DNA from: Sinorhizobium glycinis
GTDB lineage: Bacteria > Pseudomonadota > Alphaproteobacteria > Rhizobiales > Rhizobiaceae
DNA length: 64,000 nucleotides
Reading direction: 5' to 3'
Assembly: GCF_001651865.1 (NCBI RefSeq)
Contig: NZ_LPUX01000064.1
Span: 62,001 to 126,000, forward strand
Shown here: piece by piece, positions 7,872-16,633 of the stretch
Position numbering within the stretch: the stretch's first letter is position 1
Layout of the letters: each line of letters opens with the position of its first letter
Translations under genes and position numbers: made by a program
Notes under the pieces: generated by a model
What the model was told of the DNA's origin: nothing
Database searches by the model: none
What the model saw: only the letters and a program-made list of their open reading frames with translations

Positions 7872-9917
7872 ATGACCCTCGAGATCGAACGAGACGGCGA
7901 GATCGCCGTCGTCACCGTCGACAATCCACCCGTGAACGCCCTGTCGCAGGCGCTTCGGCAAGACCTTTGCGATGCGGCGGAAGCCTTGGACGCCGACCCG
8001 GCCATTCGGGCCGTCATTCTTCTTTGCGCAGGGCGCACCTTTATCGCCGGGGCGGATGTGGCCGAATTCGGCAAGCCGCCCGTGCCCCCTCACCTGCCCG
8101 ACGTCGTCGCGCGGATCGAGGCCGCCCGCAAACCTTGGCTGGCGGCCATCCACGGCAGTGCGCTCGGGGGCGGACTGGAGGTCGCTCTCGGCTGCCGTTT
8201 CCGTCTGGCCTCGCCTTCCGCCAAGCTGGGCCTTCCGGAGGTTCGTCTCGGCATCGTTCCCGGTGCCGGCGGCACCGTCCGCCTGCCGCGTCTGGTCGGT
8301 CCTGCCATCGCAGCGGAAATGATCACCTCCGGCGCCCCAATCGACGCGCAAACCGCGTCGTCGCGGGGACTGATCGATATGGTGATCGACGGAGACCTCG
8401 AAAAGGGCGCCATAGACTTCGCCCGTACGGCCCTCGGCAGGCCGCTGCCGCCGCCGCTGCGTGACCGCACGGTGCCAACGCTGGAGCAGACCGCCTGGGA
8501 CAGGATCACCAAGACGGTCGCCGCCCGTGCCAAAGGCGAGGACGCCCCGCTTCGTGCGCTTGCCTGCGTCCGGCGTGCCGTCGACGCCGACTTCGAGACG
8601 GCCATGACCTTCGAGCGGGAGACCTTTCTCGCGCTGCGCGGTTCGGCTCAGGCCACCGCACTCCGGCACGTGTTCTTCGCCGAGCGGGCAGCGCGACGTC
8701 CGCCGGAGCTCGCGGGCGTAACGCCGAAGCGAATAGGCTCGGCAGCCGTCGTGGGCGGCGGAACCATGGGGGCCGGCATTGCCGCAGCACTGCGCGACGC
8801 GGACTTCCCCGTGACGCTCGTCGAGCGCGACGAAGCGGCTCTTGCCCGCGGGCTTGCCAATCTGCGGGCGATTTTCGATAGCGCCGTGCAACGCGGCCGA
8901 ATAAGCCCGGAGACCGCCGCCGAGCGAATTACAGGCGTGATCGGCACGACCGACTACGGCATGCTCGCCAATGCCGAACTCGTCATTGAAGCCGTGTTCG
9001 AGGACATGGAGGTGAAGCGCGAGGTCTTTGCGCGCCTGGCTCGCTCCTGCCGCCCTGACGCGATCCTCGCCACCAACACGTCATATCTCGATCCCGAACG
9101 GATCGCGGCCGGCATCGCGCAACCGGAACGTTTTCTCGGACTGCACTTCTTCAGCCCTGCGCATGTGATGAAGCTCGTGGAGATCGTGCCGACCGCGGCA
9201 ACGGCGCCCGAGGTGCTGGCAAGCGCGTTCGAACTTGCCCGCACCCTGAACAAGGTCCCGGTGCGCGCCGGCATATGCGATGGATTCATCGGCAACCGGC
9301 TTCTCAAGGTGACGCGCGCCCAGGCGGAGCGCTTGCTGCTGACCGGCGCGACCCCGCAGGCCGTCGATGCGGCGATGCGGCGCTTCGGCCTGCCGATGGG
9401 GCCTTTCGAAGCGCAGGATCTCGCCGGTCTCGATATCGCCGCCTTCCAGCGGCGCGCGGCGCGCGCCCGCGGCGAGATGCCTTTCGCGCCGATCGCGGAA
9501 CGACTCTGCGCCATTGAGCGCCTCGGGCAAAAGACCGGCGGCGGCTGGTACGATTATGCGAGCGGCGACCGCACGCCGCGACCCTCTGAAATCGTCTCGG
9601 CGATCATCGTCGAGACTGCGGCCGGAGGGACGCGGCGTCAGTGGGACGAGGCGGGCATCGTCGACTGCATCGTCCTGCCGATGATCAATGAAGCGGCCCG
9701 CATCCTGGAAGAAGGCGTCGCGATCAGGGCCGCGGACATCGATCTCGTCGAGATTCACGGCTATGGCTTCCCGCGGTGGCGCGGCGGCCTCATGCATTAT
9801 GCCGAGGCGCGCGGGCTTCAAAACATCGTCGGCGGACTCAACACACTCGCCGACCAGGGACTTGCCGATCCGCCGGCCCGAACGCTTCGACAAGGCAGGC
9901 ACGAGCCGCGCGGCTAG
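7872..9917 (+). CDS. Fused enoyl-CoA hydratase / 3-hydroxyacyl-CoA dehydrogenase (PaaF/PaaH-type role)
   Basis: A 681-residue bifunctional protein resembling peroxisomal multifunctional enzyme. The N-terminal crotonase domain (about 1-200) retains both catalytic glutamates, in GGGLEVALGC and LPEVRLG, and the glycine-rich VPGAGGT loop. The NAD-binding hydroxyacyl-CoA dehydrogenase domain begins near residue 295 (VVGGGTMGAGIAAAL), followed by two dehydrogenase C-terminal repeats (NRLLKVTRAQAE; YGFPRWRGG). Next to the paa genes and without separate paaF or paaH here, it probably performs the hydration and NAD-dependent oxidation of the ring-opened CoA ester. A general fatty-acid role is possible. 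Its stop codon lies inside the repeat at 9914-10020. Confidence 0.9.
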   Translation: MTLEIERDGEIAVVTVDNPPVNALSQALRQDLCDAAEALDADPAIRAVILLCAGRTFIAGADVAEFGKPPVPPHLPDVVARIEAARKPWLAAIHGSALGGGLEVALGCRFRLASPSAKLGLPEVRLGIVPGAGGTVRLPRLVGPAIAAEMITSGAPIDAQTASSRGLIDMVIDGDLEKGAIDFARTALGRPLPPPLRDRTVPTLEQTAWDRITKTVAARAKGEDAPLRALACVRRAVDADFETAMTFERETFLALRGSAQATALRHVFFAERAARRPPELAGVTPKRIGSAAVVGGGTMGAGIAAALRDADFPVTLVERDEAALARGLANLRAIFDSAVQRGRISPETAAERITGVIGTTDYGMLANAELVIEAVFEDMEVKREVFARLARSCRPDAILATNTSYLDPERIAAGIAQPERFLGLHFFSPAHVMKLVEIVPTAATAPEVLASAFELARTLNKVPVRAGICDGFIGNRLLKVTRAQAERLLLTGATPQAVDAAMRRFGLPMGPFEAQDLAGLDIAAFQRRAARARGEMPFAPIAERLCAIERLGQKTGGGWYDYASGDRTPRPSEIVSAIIVETAAGGTRRQWDEAGIVDCIVLPMINEAARILEEGVAIRAADIDLVEIHGYGFPRWRGGLMHYAEARGLQNIVGGLNTLADQGLADPPARTLRQGRHEPRG

Positions 9918-10020
9918 AGCATTTTGCAGTCAGGTGGAATCACCTGACGTCGCACAAATGCGGCAAAAACAAAGGGCTTAGAGCGGCGGCGCGAACGTAT
10001 GTGAGCGCATCCCGCTCTAG
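9914..10020. repeat. RIME1-like mosaic palindromic element
   Basis: A 107-bp element bounded by inverted CTAGAGC and GCTCTAG. It contains a first hairpin (GTCAGGTG/CACCTGAC at about 9930-9948), a central AAAACAAAG box and a second imperfect palindrome. The same plan (palindrome, AAAACAAAG, palindrome, about 107 bp) recurs at 52743-52851. Size and two-palindrome design match the Rhizobium-specific intergenic mosaic element RIME1. The left end includes the stop codon of the upstream gene. Confidence 0.6.
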
Positions 10021-10030
10021 TCTCGACCAA

Positions 10031-10498
10031 TCACACCGGAACGGCGGTCGAGTATTTCACGCTCTTCAGGGCGAAATGCGAGGACGAATTCGCGACCGCG
10101 TCATGCGTCAGGATGCCGTGCATCAGCAATCGTTCGTAGTCGCCAACGTCGGCCACGACGACACGCAGGAGATAATCCCACTCGCCCGACATCGAATAGC
10201 ATTCCAGCACTTCCTCGTGGCTCTCCACAAAGCGCTCGAAGCTGCGGCGGGCAAGCGGGTCGTGCGATTTCATGCGCACATGGCAGAAGACGTTCAGCCC
10301 GCGTCCGACCATCTCCGGATTGACAAGCCGGACGGTCTTCCCGAGCACGCCGGCCGTATCCAAAGCCTTGATCCGCCGCCAGCAGGAGGCCGGCGAGGCG
10401 CCCACCGCCTCGGCCAAGGCGGCATGGCTGATATCGGCCTCCTCCTGAAGGACTCGCAGGATCTTTCGGTCAACCAGGTCGAGATTGAACGCGTTCAT
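10031..10498 (-). CDS. Lrp/AsnC-family regulator, probable BkdR
   Basis: A 155-residue Lrp-type regulator: winged HTH at residues 7-60 (DRKILRVLQEEADISHAALA) and a C-terminal RAM effector domain (GEWDYLLRVVVADVGDYERL). It is transcribed away from the fused E1 gene of a 2-oxoacid dehydrogenase. This is the same arrangement as Pseudomonas bkdR, an Lrp-like activator of branched-chain oxoacid dehydrogenase genes that responds to branched-chain amino acids. Regulation of the neighbour is inferred from that layout. Confidence 0.85.
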   Translation of the reverse strand: MNAFNLDLVDRKILRVLQEEADISHAALAEAVGASPASCWRRIKALDTAGVLGKTVRLVNPEMVGRGLNVFCHVRMKSHDPLARRSFERFVESHEEVLECYSMSGEWDYLLRVVVADVGDYERLLMHGILTHDAVANSSSHFALKSVKYSTAVPV

Positions 10499-10527
10499 CA
10501 GGATTCTTCCAGAACTGAAACATTCTG

Positions 10528-10537
10528 ATCAATTGAT
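10528..10537. promoter_or_regulatory. AT-rich palindrome in the divergent lrp/E1 intergenic region
   Basis: Perfect palindrome ATCAATTGAT, 30 bp upstream of the Lrp-type gene and 85 bp upstream of the E1 gene. Position and AT-richness fit an Lrp-family binding site, but no second copy was verified. Confidence 0.3.
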
Positions 10538-10621
10538 ACCTGAAATGCCTCAAGATTGAAACCGATTTGCGCCCGAGACGAGCTATTCTTCCAGATGAGG
10601 CATTTGGGAGGACGGCAGACG

Positions 10622-12700
10622 ATGGGAGAGGCTGCACTCAAACAAGACCGGCGGAACGCACCGGACGAGAGCATCGACTGGAAGAGGGTCGTGCAGCTCA
10701 TGCTTCTGTCCCGTGAGCTTGACGAGATGGAAGAAAAGCGCCTCGTCCCGGAGAAAAAGGTCCTATACCAATTCTCGGCGCGCGGCCATGACATGGCCCA
10801 GATCCTCCTTGGGCTGAACCTCACCGGAAGACATGACGCCGCCTGCGGCTACTATCGTTCGCGGCCGCTGCTCCTGTCGCTGGGTGTCGACCCGGCGGAT
10901 GCGCTCGGCTCGGCCATGGCGCGAACCGGGGGCTATTCCGACGGCCGCGATATCGGCGTCGTCTTCAACTATCCCAATCCGAACGGGGCTTCGGCGCTGC
11001 CGATGTGCGGCGGCGTCGGGTCCCAGTACACGCCGACGGCCGGATGGGCGCAGGCGATCACCTATTTCAGCAAGCAGCTCAAGAACAAGGATTATGACCG
11101 GGACATCGCGGTCGTCCTCGGCGGCGATGGTTCGGTCGCCTCGAACGGTTTCTGGTCCGCGCTGACGGTCGCCACGACGCAAGGCCTGCCGATGCTCTTC
11201 TATATCGAAGACAACGGCTTCGGCATCTCGGTTCCCTCCACCCTCCAGACCCCAGAGGGAAACATTGCCGCCAATCTTGCGGCCTGGAGAAACCTGACGG
11301 TCCTCGACGGTGACGGCTGCGATCCGGAAGAGGCCGCCCGATTGACGAAGGGCGCCGTCGACCTGGTGCGAGAGGAGCGCATGCCGGTCCTGCTCCGGAT
11401 GAAGGTGCCACGCCTCGAAGGTCACAGCTTTCAGGACACCCAGGCCTACAAGAGCGAAGAGCTCGTCAGAAGCGAATGGGCGCGCGATCCACTGCCGCGG
11501 CTCAAGGATTATCTGGTTCCTGCCGTCTTGGGCAAAGAGGAATGGGATCAGCTTGCTGGCGCCGCCAAGGCGGCAGCCGAACAGGCGCGCGTCGAGGCCG
11601 AGTCCCGGCCGGTCGCAGATCCCGAAACCGTCACCCGCAATGTCTTCTTCGAAGGCGAAATGCAGGCGATGGGCGGGCAGCACCGTGCCGGATACCGGCC
11701 GCCGGAGACGACCGAGACACCCCAAGGCGACGCCCAGCGGATCAACATGGTGACGGCGATCCGGCGAACGCTCGACCACGAAATGTCGATCAACGAAAGG
11801 GTGATCCTGTTCGGCGAGGATATCGGCCCGAAAGGCGGCGTCCATGCCGTCACGCTCGGGCTCCAGGAAAAATACGGCACGACCCGTGTGTTCGACACCT
11901 CGCTCTCGGAGGAAGGCATTGTCGGGCGTGCGGTCGGCATGGCGCTGGCCGGCCTCGTGCCCGTGCCTGAGATCCAGTTCCGCAAATATGCGGAACCGGC
12001 GAGCGAGCAGATCAACGACTGCGGGACCGTTCGGTGGCGGACCAACAACCGCTTCGCCGCGCCGATCGTGCTGCGCATGCCGGGCGGCTTCTTCAAGTGC
12101 GGCGACCCCTGGCACAGCCAGACGAACGAAGTGGCCTTCGTCCACCAGCCCGGCTGGAAGGTCGCCGTTCCGTCCAACGCCGAGGACGCCGTCGGGCTGT
12201 TGCGCACGTCGCTGCGCGGCAACGACCCGGTGATCTTCTTCGAACATCGCGCCATGCTGGACCACCCCTGGGCGCGGCGCCCCTATCCCGGCGATGCCTT
12301 CGCGCTGCCCTTCGGCAAGGCGAAGTTCACGCGCGAAGGCAGCGACATCACCGTGGTCACCTGGGGCGCCATGGTGCATCGTTGCGAAGACGCGGCAGAG
12401 GGAGTTTCCGCTGATGTGATCGACCTCAGGACATTGATGCCGTGGGATCGTAACGCCGTGCTTTCCTCGGTCCGTCGCACCCGCCGCTGCCTCATCGTCC
12501 ACGAGGATCTCGGCACCGGGGGCTTCGGAGCGGAGATCGCCGCCGCCGTCGCCGACGAGGCCTTCATCGATCTCGATGCGCCGGTTTCGCGGCTGACCAT
12601 GCCAGATATTCCGAGTCCCCATAGTCCTGCCCTGCTCGACTGGGCGGTCCCCTCGACAGAGCGTATCCGCCGGAAAATCACCGATCTCCTGGAGTATTGA
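10622..12700 (+). CDS. 2-oxoacid dehydrogenase E1 component, alpha-beta fusion
   Basis: A thiamine-diphosphate decarboxylase of 692 residues in which E1alpha (about 1-350) and E1beta (about 375-692) are one chain. The alpha half has the ThDP motif GGDGSVASNGFWSAL and ends in KVPRLEGHS. The beta half has GEDIGPKGGVHAVTLGL, IVLRMPGG and LIVHEDLGTGG. It oxidatively decarboxylates a 2-oxo acid and transfers the acyl group to the E2 lipoyl arm. The Lrp-type neighbour favours branched-chain substrates; pyruvate or acetoin cannot be excluded. ATG 10622 follows GGGAGG at about 10605-10610. The gene overlaps the region before E2 with only 2 nt between them. E3 is not encoded here. Confidence 0.88.
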   Translation: MGEAALKQDRRNAPDESIDWKRVVQLMLLSRELDEMEEKRLVPEKKVLYQFSARGHDMAQILLGLNLTGRHDAACGYYRSRPLLLSLGVDPADALGSAMARTGGYSDGRDIGVVFNYPNPNGASALPMCGGVGSQYTPTAGWAQAITYFSKQLKNKDYDRDIAVVLGGDGSVASNGFWSALTVATTQGLPMLFYIEDNGFGISVPSTLQTPEGNIAANLAAWRNLTVLDGDGCDPEEAARLTKGAVDLVREERMPVLLRMKVPRLEGHSFQDTQAYKSEELVRSEWARDPLPRLKDYLVPAVLGKEEWDQLAGAAKAAAEQARVEAESRPVADPETVTRNVFFEGEMQAMGGQHRAGYRPPETTETPQGDAQRINMVTAIRRTLDHEMSINERVILFGEDIGPKGGVHAVTLGLQEKYGTTRVFDTSLSEEGIVGRAVGMALAGLVPVPEIQFRKYAEPASEQINDCGTVRWRTNNRFAAPIVLRMPGGFFKCGDPWHSQTNEVAFVHQPGWKVAVPSNAEDAVGLLRTSLRGNDPVIFFEHRAMLDHPWARRPYPGDAFALPFGKAKFTREGSDITVVTWGAMVHRCEDAAEGVSADVIDLRTLMPWDRNAVLSSVRRTRRCLIVHEDLGTGGFGAEIAAAVADEAFIDLDAPVSRLTMPDIPSPHSPALLDWAVPSTERIRRKITDLLEY

Positions 12701-12702
12701 GC

Positions 12703-13902
12703 ATGGGCGACCTCATCGACATCAACGCCCCCGTCGAGCAGGAGGGGACGAAGGCGATCGTCCGCAACTGGCTCAAGAAGATCGGCGACAGCGTGAAATC
12801 GGGCGACCCGCTGGTCGAGCTCGAAACCGACAAGGTGACACAGGAAGTTCCCGCCCCGGCCGATGGCGTGCTCACGGAGATATTGATGGAGAACGGCGAC
12901 GATGCCGTGCCCGGCGCCGTTCTCGGCCGGATCGGCAGCGAGACACCCGGTCGTGAGCAGCCTGCCACCCCGGCGCAGACGTCGGATTTGAAGGCGTTCG
13001 GCTCTTCGCAGCCGCCGCATTTCTCTCCTGCCGTGCGCCGCGCGGCCGAGGAATACGGCATCGACCCGAGGACCGTGGCCGGCACCGGCCGGGACGGCCG
13101 CGTCAGCCGCGCAGACATGGACAGGGCTTTCGCGGAAAAGTCGGAACGCCCCGCACCGGCGCCCGGGGCCAAGCCATCAAAACCCGCCGACACGGGCGCA
13201 GCGCTGCCTTCGCGGAAGATACCGCACAGCGGCATGCGCAGTTCGATCGCCACGCATATGCTGCGGTCGATGACGACTGCGCCCCATGTGACCGCCGTTT
13301 TCGAAGCCGACTTTTCGGCGATCATGCGCCACCGGGATGCCCATAAGGAGAAACTGGCGGCGGAGGGCATCAGCCTTTCCTATACCGCCTATATCGTATC
13401 CGCCTGCGTCACGGCGATGCGCGCCGTCCCGGAGGTCAACAGCCGCTGGCACGACGATGCCCTCGAAGTGTTCGACGACGTCAATATCGGTGTCGGAATC
13501 GCTCTCGGCGACAGGGGCTTGATCGTGCCGGTGATCCACCAGGCCCAGCACCTCTCTCTCGCGGCCATTGCGGAGAAGCTGCAGGACCTGACGGCACGGG
13601 CGCGATCGAACGTGCTCAGCGCCGACGATGTGAGAGGCGGCACCTTCACCATTTCCAATCATGGCGTATCGGGATCATTGCTCGCGGCGCCGATCATCAT
13701 CAATCAGCCGCAATCGGCGATTCTCGGGGTCGGAAAGCTCGAAAAGCGGGTCGTCGTCCGTGAGGTCGATGGCGTGGACACGATCCAGATCCGACCGATG
13801 GCCTACGTGTCTCTGACCATCGACCACAGGGCGCTCGACGGCCATCAAACGAATACATGGCTGACGCATTTCGTCCGGACCCTCGAGAGCTGGCCCCAAT
13901 GA
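12703..13902 (+). CDS. Dihydrolipoamide acyltransferase (E2) of a 2-oxoacid dehydrogenase complex
   Basis: A 399-residue E2. One lipoyl domain with the lipoylated lysine K44 (ETDKVTQEV) is followed by a peripheral subunit-binding domain around 105-140 (SPAVRRAAEEYGIDPRTVAG), a flexible Ala/Pro linker and a catalytic acyltransferase domain ending in HRALDG with the active-site His. It accepts the acyl group from the E1 fusion encoded directly upstream and passes it to CoA. The TTG at 12697 is in frame, but ATG 12703 has GGAG 8 nt upstream. The lipoamide dehydrogenase must come from elsewhere in the genome. Confidence 0.9.
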   Translation: MGDLIDINAPVEQEGTKAIVRNWLKKIGDSVKSGDPLVELETDKVTQEVPAPADGVLTEILMENGDDAVPGAVLGRIGSETPGREQPATPAQTSDLKAFGSSQPPHFSPAVRRAAEEYGIDPRTVAGTGRDGRVSRADMDRAFAEKSERPAPAPGAKPSKPADTGAALPSRKIPHSGMRSSIATHMLRSMTTAPHVTAVFEADFSAIMRHRDAHKEKLAAEGISLSYTAYIVSACVTAMRAVPEVNSRWHDDALEVFDDVNIGVGIALGDRGLIVPVIHQAQHLSLAAIAEKLQDLTARARSNVLSADDVRGGTFTISNHGVSGSLLAAPIIINQPQSAILGVGKLEKRVVVREVDGVDTIQIRPMAYVSLTIDHRALDGHQTNTWLTHFVRTLESWPQ

Positions 13903-14493
13903 GCACATCCCACGACGGCGACAGGCGTGTCATCGGCGGGTCTGGCCGCGGAGGAAAAACGTGCTTCGCGCCAGCGGCACGAGGAGGAGCATCAACGGCG
14001 GCAGTTCGCCAGTGGCGGAACCAGGCACCGTGAAGGACTTGTCTCTTCCAGCTTGGGCACCGTCCAGTAACGCCCGGAATTCCGCTCCGCGGCCCAGAGC
14101 GGCCCGAGCCAGATGAGCAATAGGCCTGCCGCAAGCGGTGATGCCAAGACGGAAACAAACACAACGGCTTGCATAGCTTTCGATTCCCAGTGGTCTTCAG
14201 CCGCCAGCTTTACTGACTTGTGCAACTTACAACCGGGCGAGCCGGCGAAAGTTCCATTTTGGGCGCTCCCTTCGGTCGGAGACCGATAGGGCCGGGACCT
14301 GGCGCCTCCCTTTAAAAGGAGAGAGAGACCTCGACGAGGCCGCGGCGCGACCTGCTTCGCAAGCCATCGGATCGAGGCTTCAGCCCATTTTTTACGCAGG
14401 CCAGTGTGCTTCGCCCGGCATTTCGCCCCTAATTTGTGCATACAACAAGATCGCAAATTAATTAGGCAGAAACATATTGCGAAACTTGTTGCA
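13903..14493. other. intergenic region between the E2 gene and nasT
   Basis: About 590 bp with no convincing conserved gene on either strand. It holds one weak small membrane ORF on the - strand (13992-14174) and a more AT-rich stretch before nasT (about 14430-14490) that probably contains its promoter. I see no repeat or RNA gene in the remainder. Confidence 0.5.
13992..14174 (-). CDS. possible small membrane protein (60 aa)
   Basis: A 60-codon frame beginning MQAVVFVSVLASPLAAGLLL, with one predicted hydrophobic helix at residues 3-25, a polar Cys-containing tail and a weak GGGAA upstream of the ATG. It is part of a longer open frame, has no recognised family and could be chance in GC-rich DNA. 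Not recognised; no function proposed. Confidence 0.28.
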   Translation of the reverse strand: MQAVVFVSVLASPLAAGLLLIWLGPLWAAERNSGRYWTVPKLEETSPSRCLVPPLANCRR

Positions 14494-14509
14494 CTGCATC
14501 ATGATGCAG
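14494..14509. promoter_or_regulatory. 16-bp perfect palindrome at the nasT translation start
   Basis: CTGCATCATGATGCAG, a perfect palindrome ending 1 nt before the nasT ATG at 14511 and occupying the position of the ribosome-binding site, where no normal Shine-Dalgarno is visible. It could be an operator or an mRNA hairpin controlling initiation. Confidence 0.45.
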
Positions 14510-14510
14510 C

Positions 14511-15101
14511 ATGTCCCATCGAGACCTGACCATTCTAGTCATTGACGAGAACGCCATTCGCGCCTCGATCATCGAGGAAGGCCTGCGTGAAGCGGGCCAC
14601 GGCAATGTCACGGTCATTCACGAGGTGCACGGCGTCGCCCGCATCATCGAGACGCTGCAGCCGGATGTGATCGTCATCGATATAGAGAACCCCAACCGGG
14701 ACATGATGGAGCACCTCTTCCAGCTGACACGCACCGTCGGCCGCCCGATCGCCATGTTCGTCGACCGCTCCGATACCGCGTCGATCGAGGCAGCGGTCGA
14801 GGCCGGCGTCTCGGCCTACGTGATCGACGGGCTGAAAAAGGAACGCGTCAAGCCGATCCTCGACATGGCCGTCAGCCGCTTCAATGCCTTCAGCCGGCTG
14901 CAGCGCGAGCTTGCGGACGCAAAATCGGCGCTTGAGGAACGAAAGCTCGTCGAACGAGCCAAGGGCATTCTCATGAAAATGCGAGGGCTCTCCGAGGAGG
15001 AGGCCTTCACGCTGCTTCGCCAGACCGCGATGAACGAGAAGAAGAAGATCTCGGAAATCGCCCAGAGCGTGGTGACCGCCGCCGGATTGCTGATCCGATG
15101 A
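14511..15101 (+). CDS. nasT: NasT, ANTAR-domain nitrate/nitrite-responsive antiterminator
   Basis: A 196-residue response-regulator-like protein. A receiver domain (1-120, DIENPNRD region) is followed by a C-terminal ANTAR RNA-binding domain (ERKLVERAKGILMKMRGLSE...). In Azotobacter, Paracoccus and Bradyrhizobium-type systems, NasS sequesters NasT when nitrate is absent. Free NasT binds the leader RNA of the nitrate reductase operon and prevents termination. nasS follows 28 nt downstream, and the leader of nirB lies just beyond, so the whole switch is present. Confidence 0.93.
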   Translation: MSHRDLTILVIDENAIRASIIEEGLREAGHGNVTVIHEVHGVARIIETLQPDVIVIDIENPNRDMMEHLFQLTRTVGRPIAMFVDRSDTASIEAAVEAGVSAYVIDGLKKERVKPILDMAVSRFNAFSRLQRELADAKSALEERKLVERAKGILMKMRGLSEEEAFTLLRQTAMNEKKKISEIAQSVVTAAGLLIR

Positions 15102-15129
15102 ATGGCCGCCGCCACCCCCGGGAAGCAGC

Positions 15130-16452
15130 ATGTCGGGAGAGACCGGAGTGAACGCATTGACGGATATCGACGAGTCCAAAGCCAGGAAACTTTCCGCCGG
15201 CGAGGCCCTGCCCGCCCCGGCAATCGTGGCCGGCGAGGGCTCACGCACCGTTCGCGCCGGCTTCATCCCGCTCGTTGACGCGGCCGTGCTGATCGCCGCT
15301 GCCGAATTCGGCTTCGCGCAAAAGGAAGGCATCACTCTCGATCTGGTGAAGGATACCTCCTGGGCGAATGTGCGGGACCGGCTCGCCTTCCGGCAATTCG
15401 ATGTCGCACACATGCTCTCGCCCATGCCCGTCGCCGCCATGCTCGGCCTCGGCTCCAATCCGTCGCCGACGATCACGCCCTTCTCGCTCGGGCGCGGCGG
15501 CAATGCGATCACGCTGTCGACGCGGCTCTATGCCGAGATGCAGGAGGAGGGCGACCTCGCCGCGAGCGACAACGCCCTGGCGAATGCGAAAGCCCTGGCG
15601 GCCGTTATCCGTCGCGCGCGGGTTGCCGGCAGCCCTCCGCTGAAACTCGGCGTCACCTACCCCTTTTCCTCTCACAATTACGAGTTCCGCTATTGGCTGG
15701 CCGCCGGAGGGATCGACCCCGACCGCGACGTCAGGCTGGTCGTCGTGCCGCCGCCGATGACCTCCGACGCGCTGGCGGCCGGGGCGATCGACGGCTTTTG
15801 CGTCGGCGCCCCGTGGAACATGGTCGCCTCGGAACGCGGCGTCGGCCGTATTGTTGCGACCAAGCAGGACATCTGGCCCTCGGCGCCGGAAAAGGTGATC
15901 GGCATGCGACCCGACTGGGCCGATGCAAACCCCGAGACCGTTTCGCGGCTGCTTGTCGCGCTCGATGCGGCTGCCCGCTGGTGCGACGCAGCGGAGAACC
16001 GCTCCGCACTCGCAGAGGTTCTTGCGGAACAACGCTACGTGGCGGCGCCCGCCGATATCCTGCGCCGGGTGCTGGCGGGCGAATTCACCATCGACCCTGA
16101 AGGCAACCGGCGCATCGTCGACGACTATTTCGTCTTTCACGCCGGCTTTGCCAATTACCCCCGTCCGAACCACGCGCTTTGGATCTACAGCCAGATGGTG
16201 CGCTGGGGCCAGGTCGCCTTGTCCGCCAAGGGGCTGGAGGCGAGCGTTTCCGCCTACCGCCCCGATCTCTACCGCCGGGCGCTCGGAAGAAGCGCCCCGT
16301 CGGCGGAGATCGATATTGCCCTTGAAGGCGCAGTGCCCGGTGACCGCTTCATGGACGGACACGTCTTCCACCCGGAGCGCATCCGGGAATATATCGATGC
16401 CTTTCCGGTGAAGGCGACCGGACGACCACATACATCGCTCGACGATATGTGA
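15130..16452 (+). CDS. nasS: NasS, cytoplasmic nitrate sensor (NrtA-like)
   Basis: A 440-residue protein of the NrtA/CmpA nitrate-binding family that lacks a signal peptide: the N-terminus MSGETGVNALTDIDESKARK is polar. This is the hallmark of the sensor NasS rather than a transporter subunit. Nitrate binding releases NasT. Family-typical segments include AGFIPLVDAAVLIAAAEFGF near residue 40 and PFSSHNYEFRYWLAAGGIDP. It probably forms a two-gene operon with nasT. Confidence 0.92.
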   Translation: MSGETGVNALTDIDESKARKLSAGEALPAPAIVAGEGSRTVRAGFIPLVDAAVLIAAAEFGFAQKEGITLDLVKDTSWANVRDRLAFRQFDVAHMLSPMPVAAMLGLGSNPSPTITPFSLGRGGNAITLSTRLYAEMQEEGDLAASDNALANAKALAAVIRRARVAGSPPLKLGVTYPFSSHNYEFRYWLAAGGIDPDRDVRLVVVPPPMTSDALAAGAIDGFCVGAPWNMVASERGVGRIVATKQDIWPSAPEKVIGMRPDWADANPETVSRLLVALDAAARWCDAAENRSALAEVLAEQRYVAAPADILRRVLAGEFTIDPEGNRRIVDDYFVFHAGFANYPRPNHALWIYSQMVRWGQVALSAKGLEASVSAYRPDLYRRALGRSAPSAEIDIALEGAVPGDRFMDGHVFHPERIREYIDAFPVKATGRPHTSLDDM

Positions 16453-16606
16453 GCGCATCCACCGCTCGTTTAAGCGGCAGAGAAATCCGCCCAATGCCGC
16501 ATCGCACAAAATTTCATCACGGAACGCGATGTTCGTTTTTTTAGGCAATATGGAGGAATTCCGTTTCTCGTTTAAAATCAATACGATATGACAAACATTC
16601 TAAAAC

Positions 16607-16622
16607 TGGCACGGCATTTGCT
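16607..16622 (+). promoter_or_regulatory. sigma-54 (RpoN) -24/-12 promoter of the nitrate assimilation operon
   Basis: TGGCACGGCATTTGCT matches the RpoN consensus TGGCACG-N4-TTGCW at every specified base. It lies 369 bp upstream of nirB and implies a transcript starting near 16634 with a long leader. NtrC-type activation under nitrogen limitation is the expected mode in rhizobia; an NtrC site was not pinned down. Confidence 0.85.
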
Positions 16623-16633
16623 TTTCTAGAATT

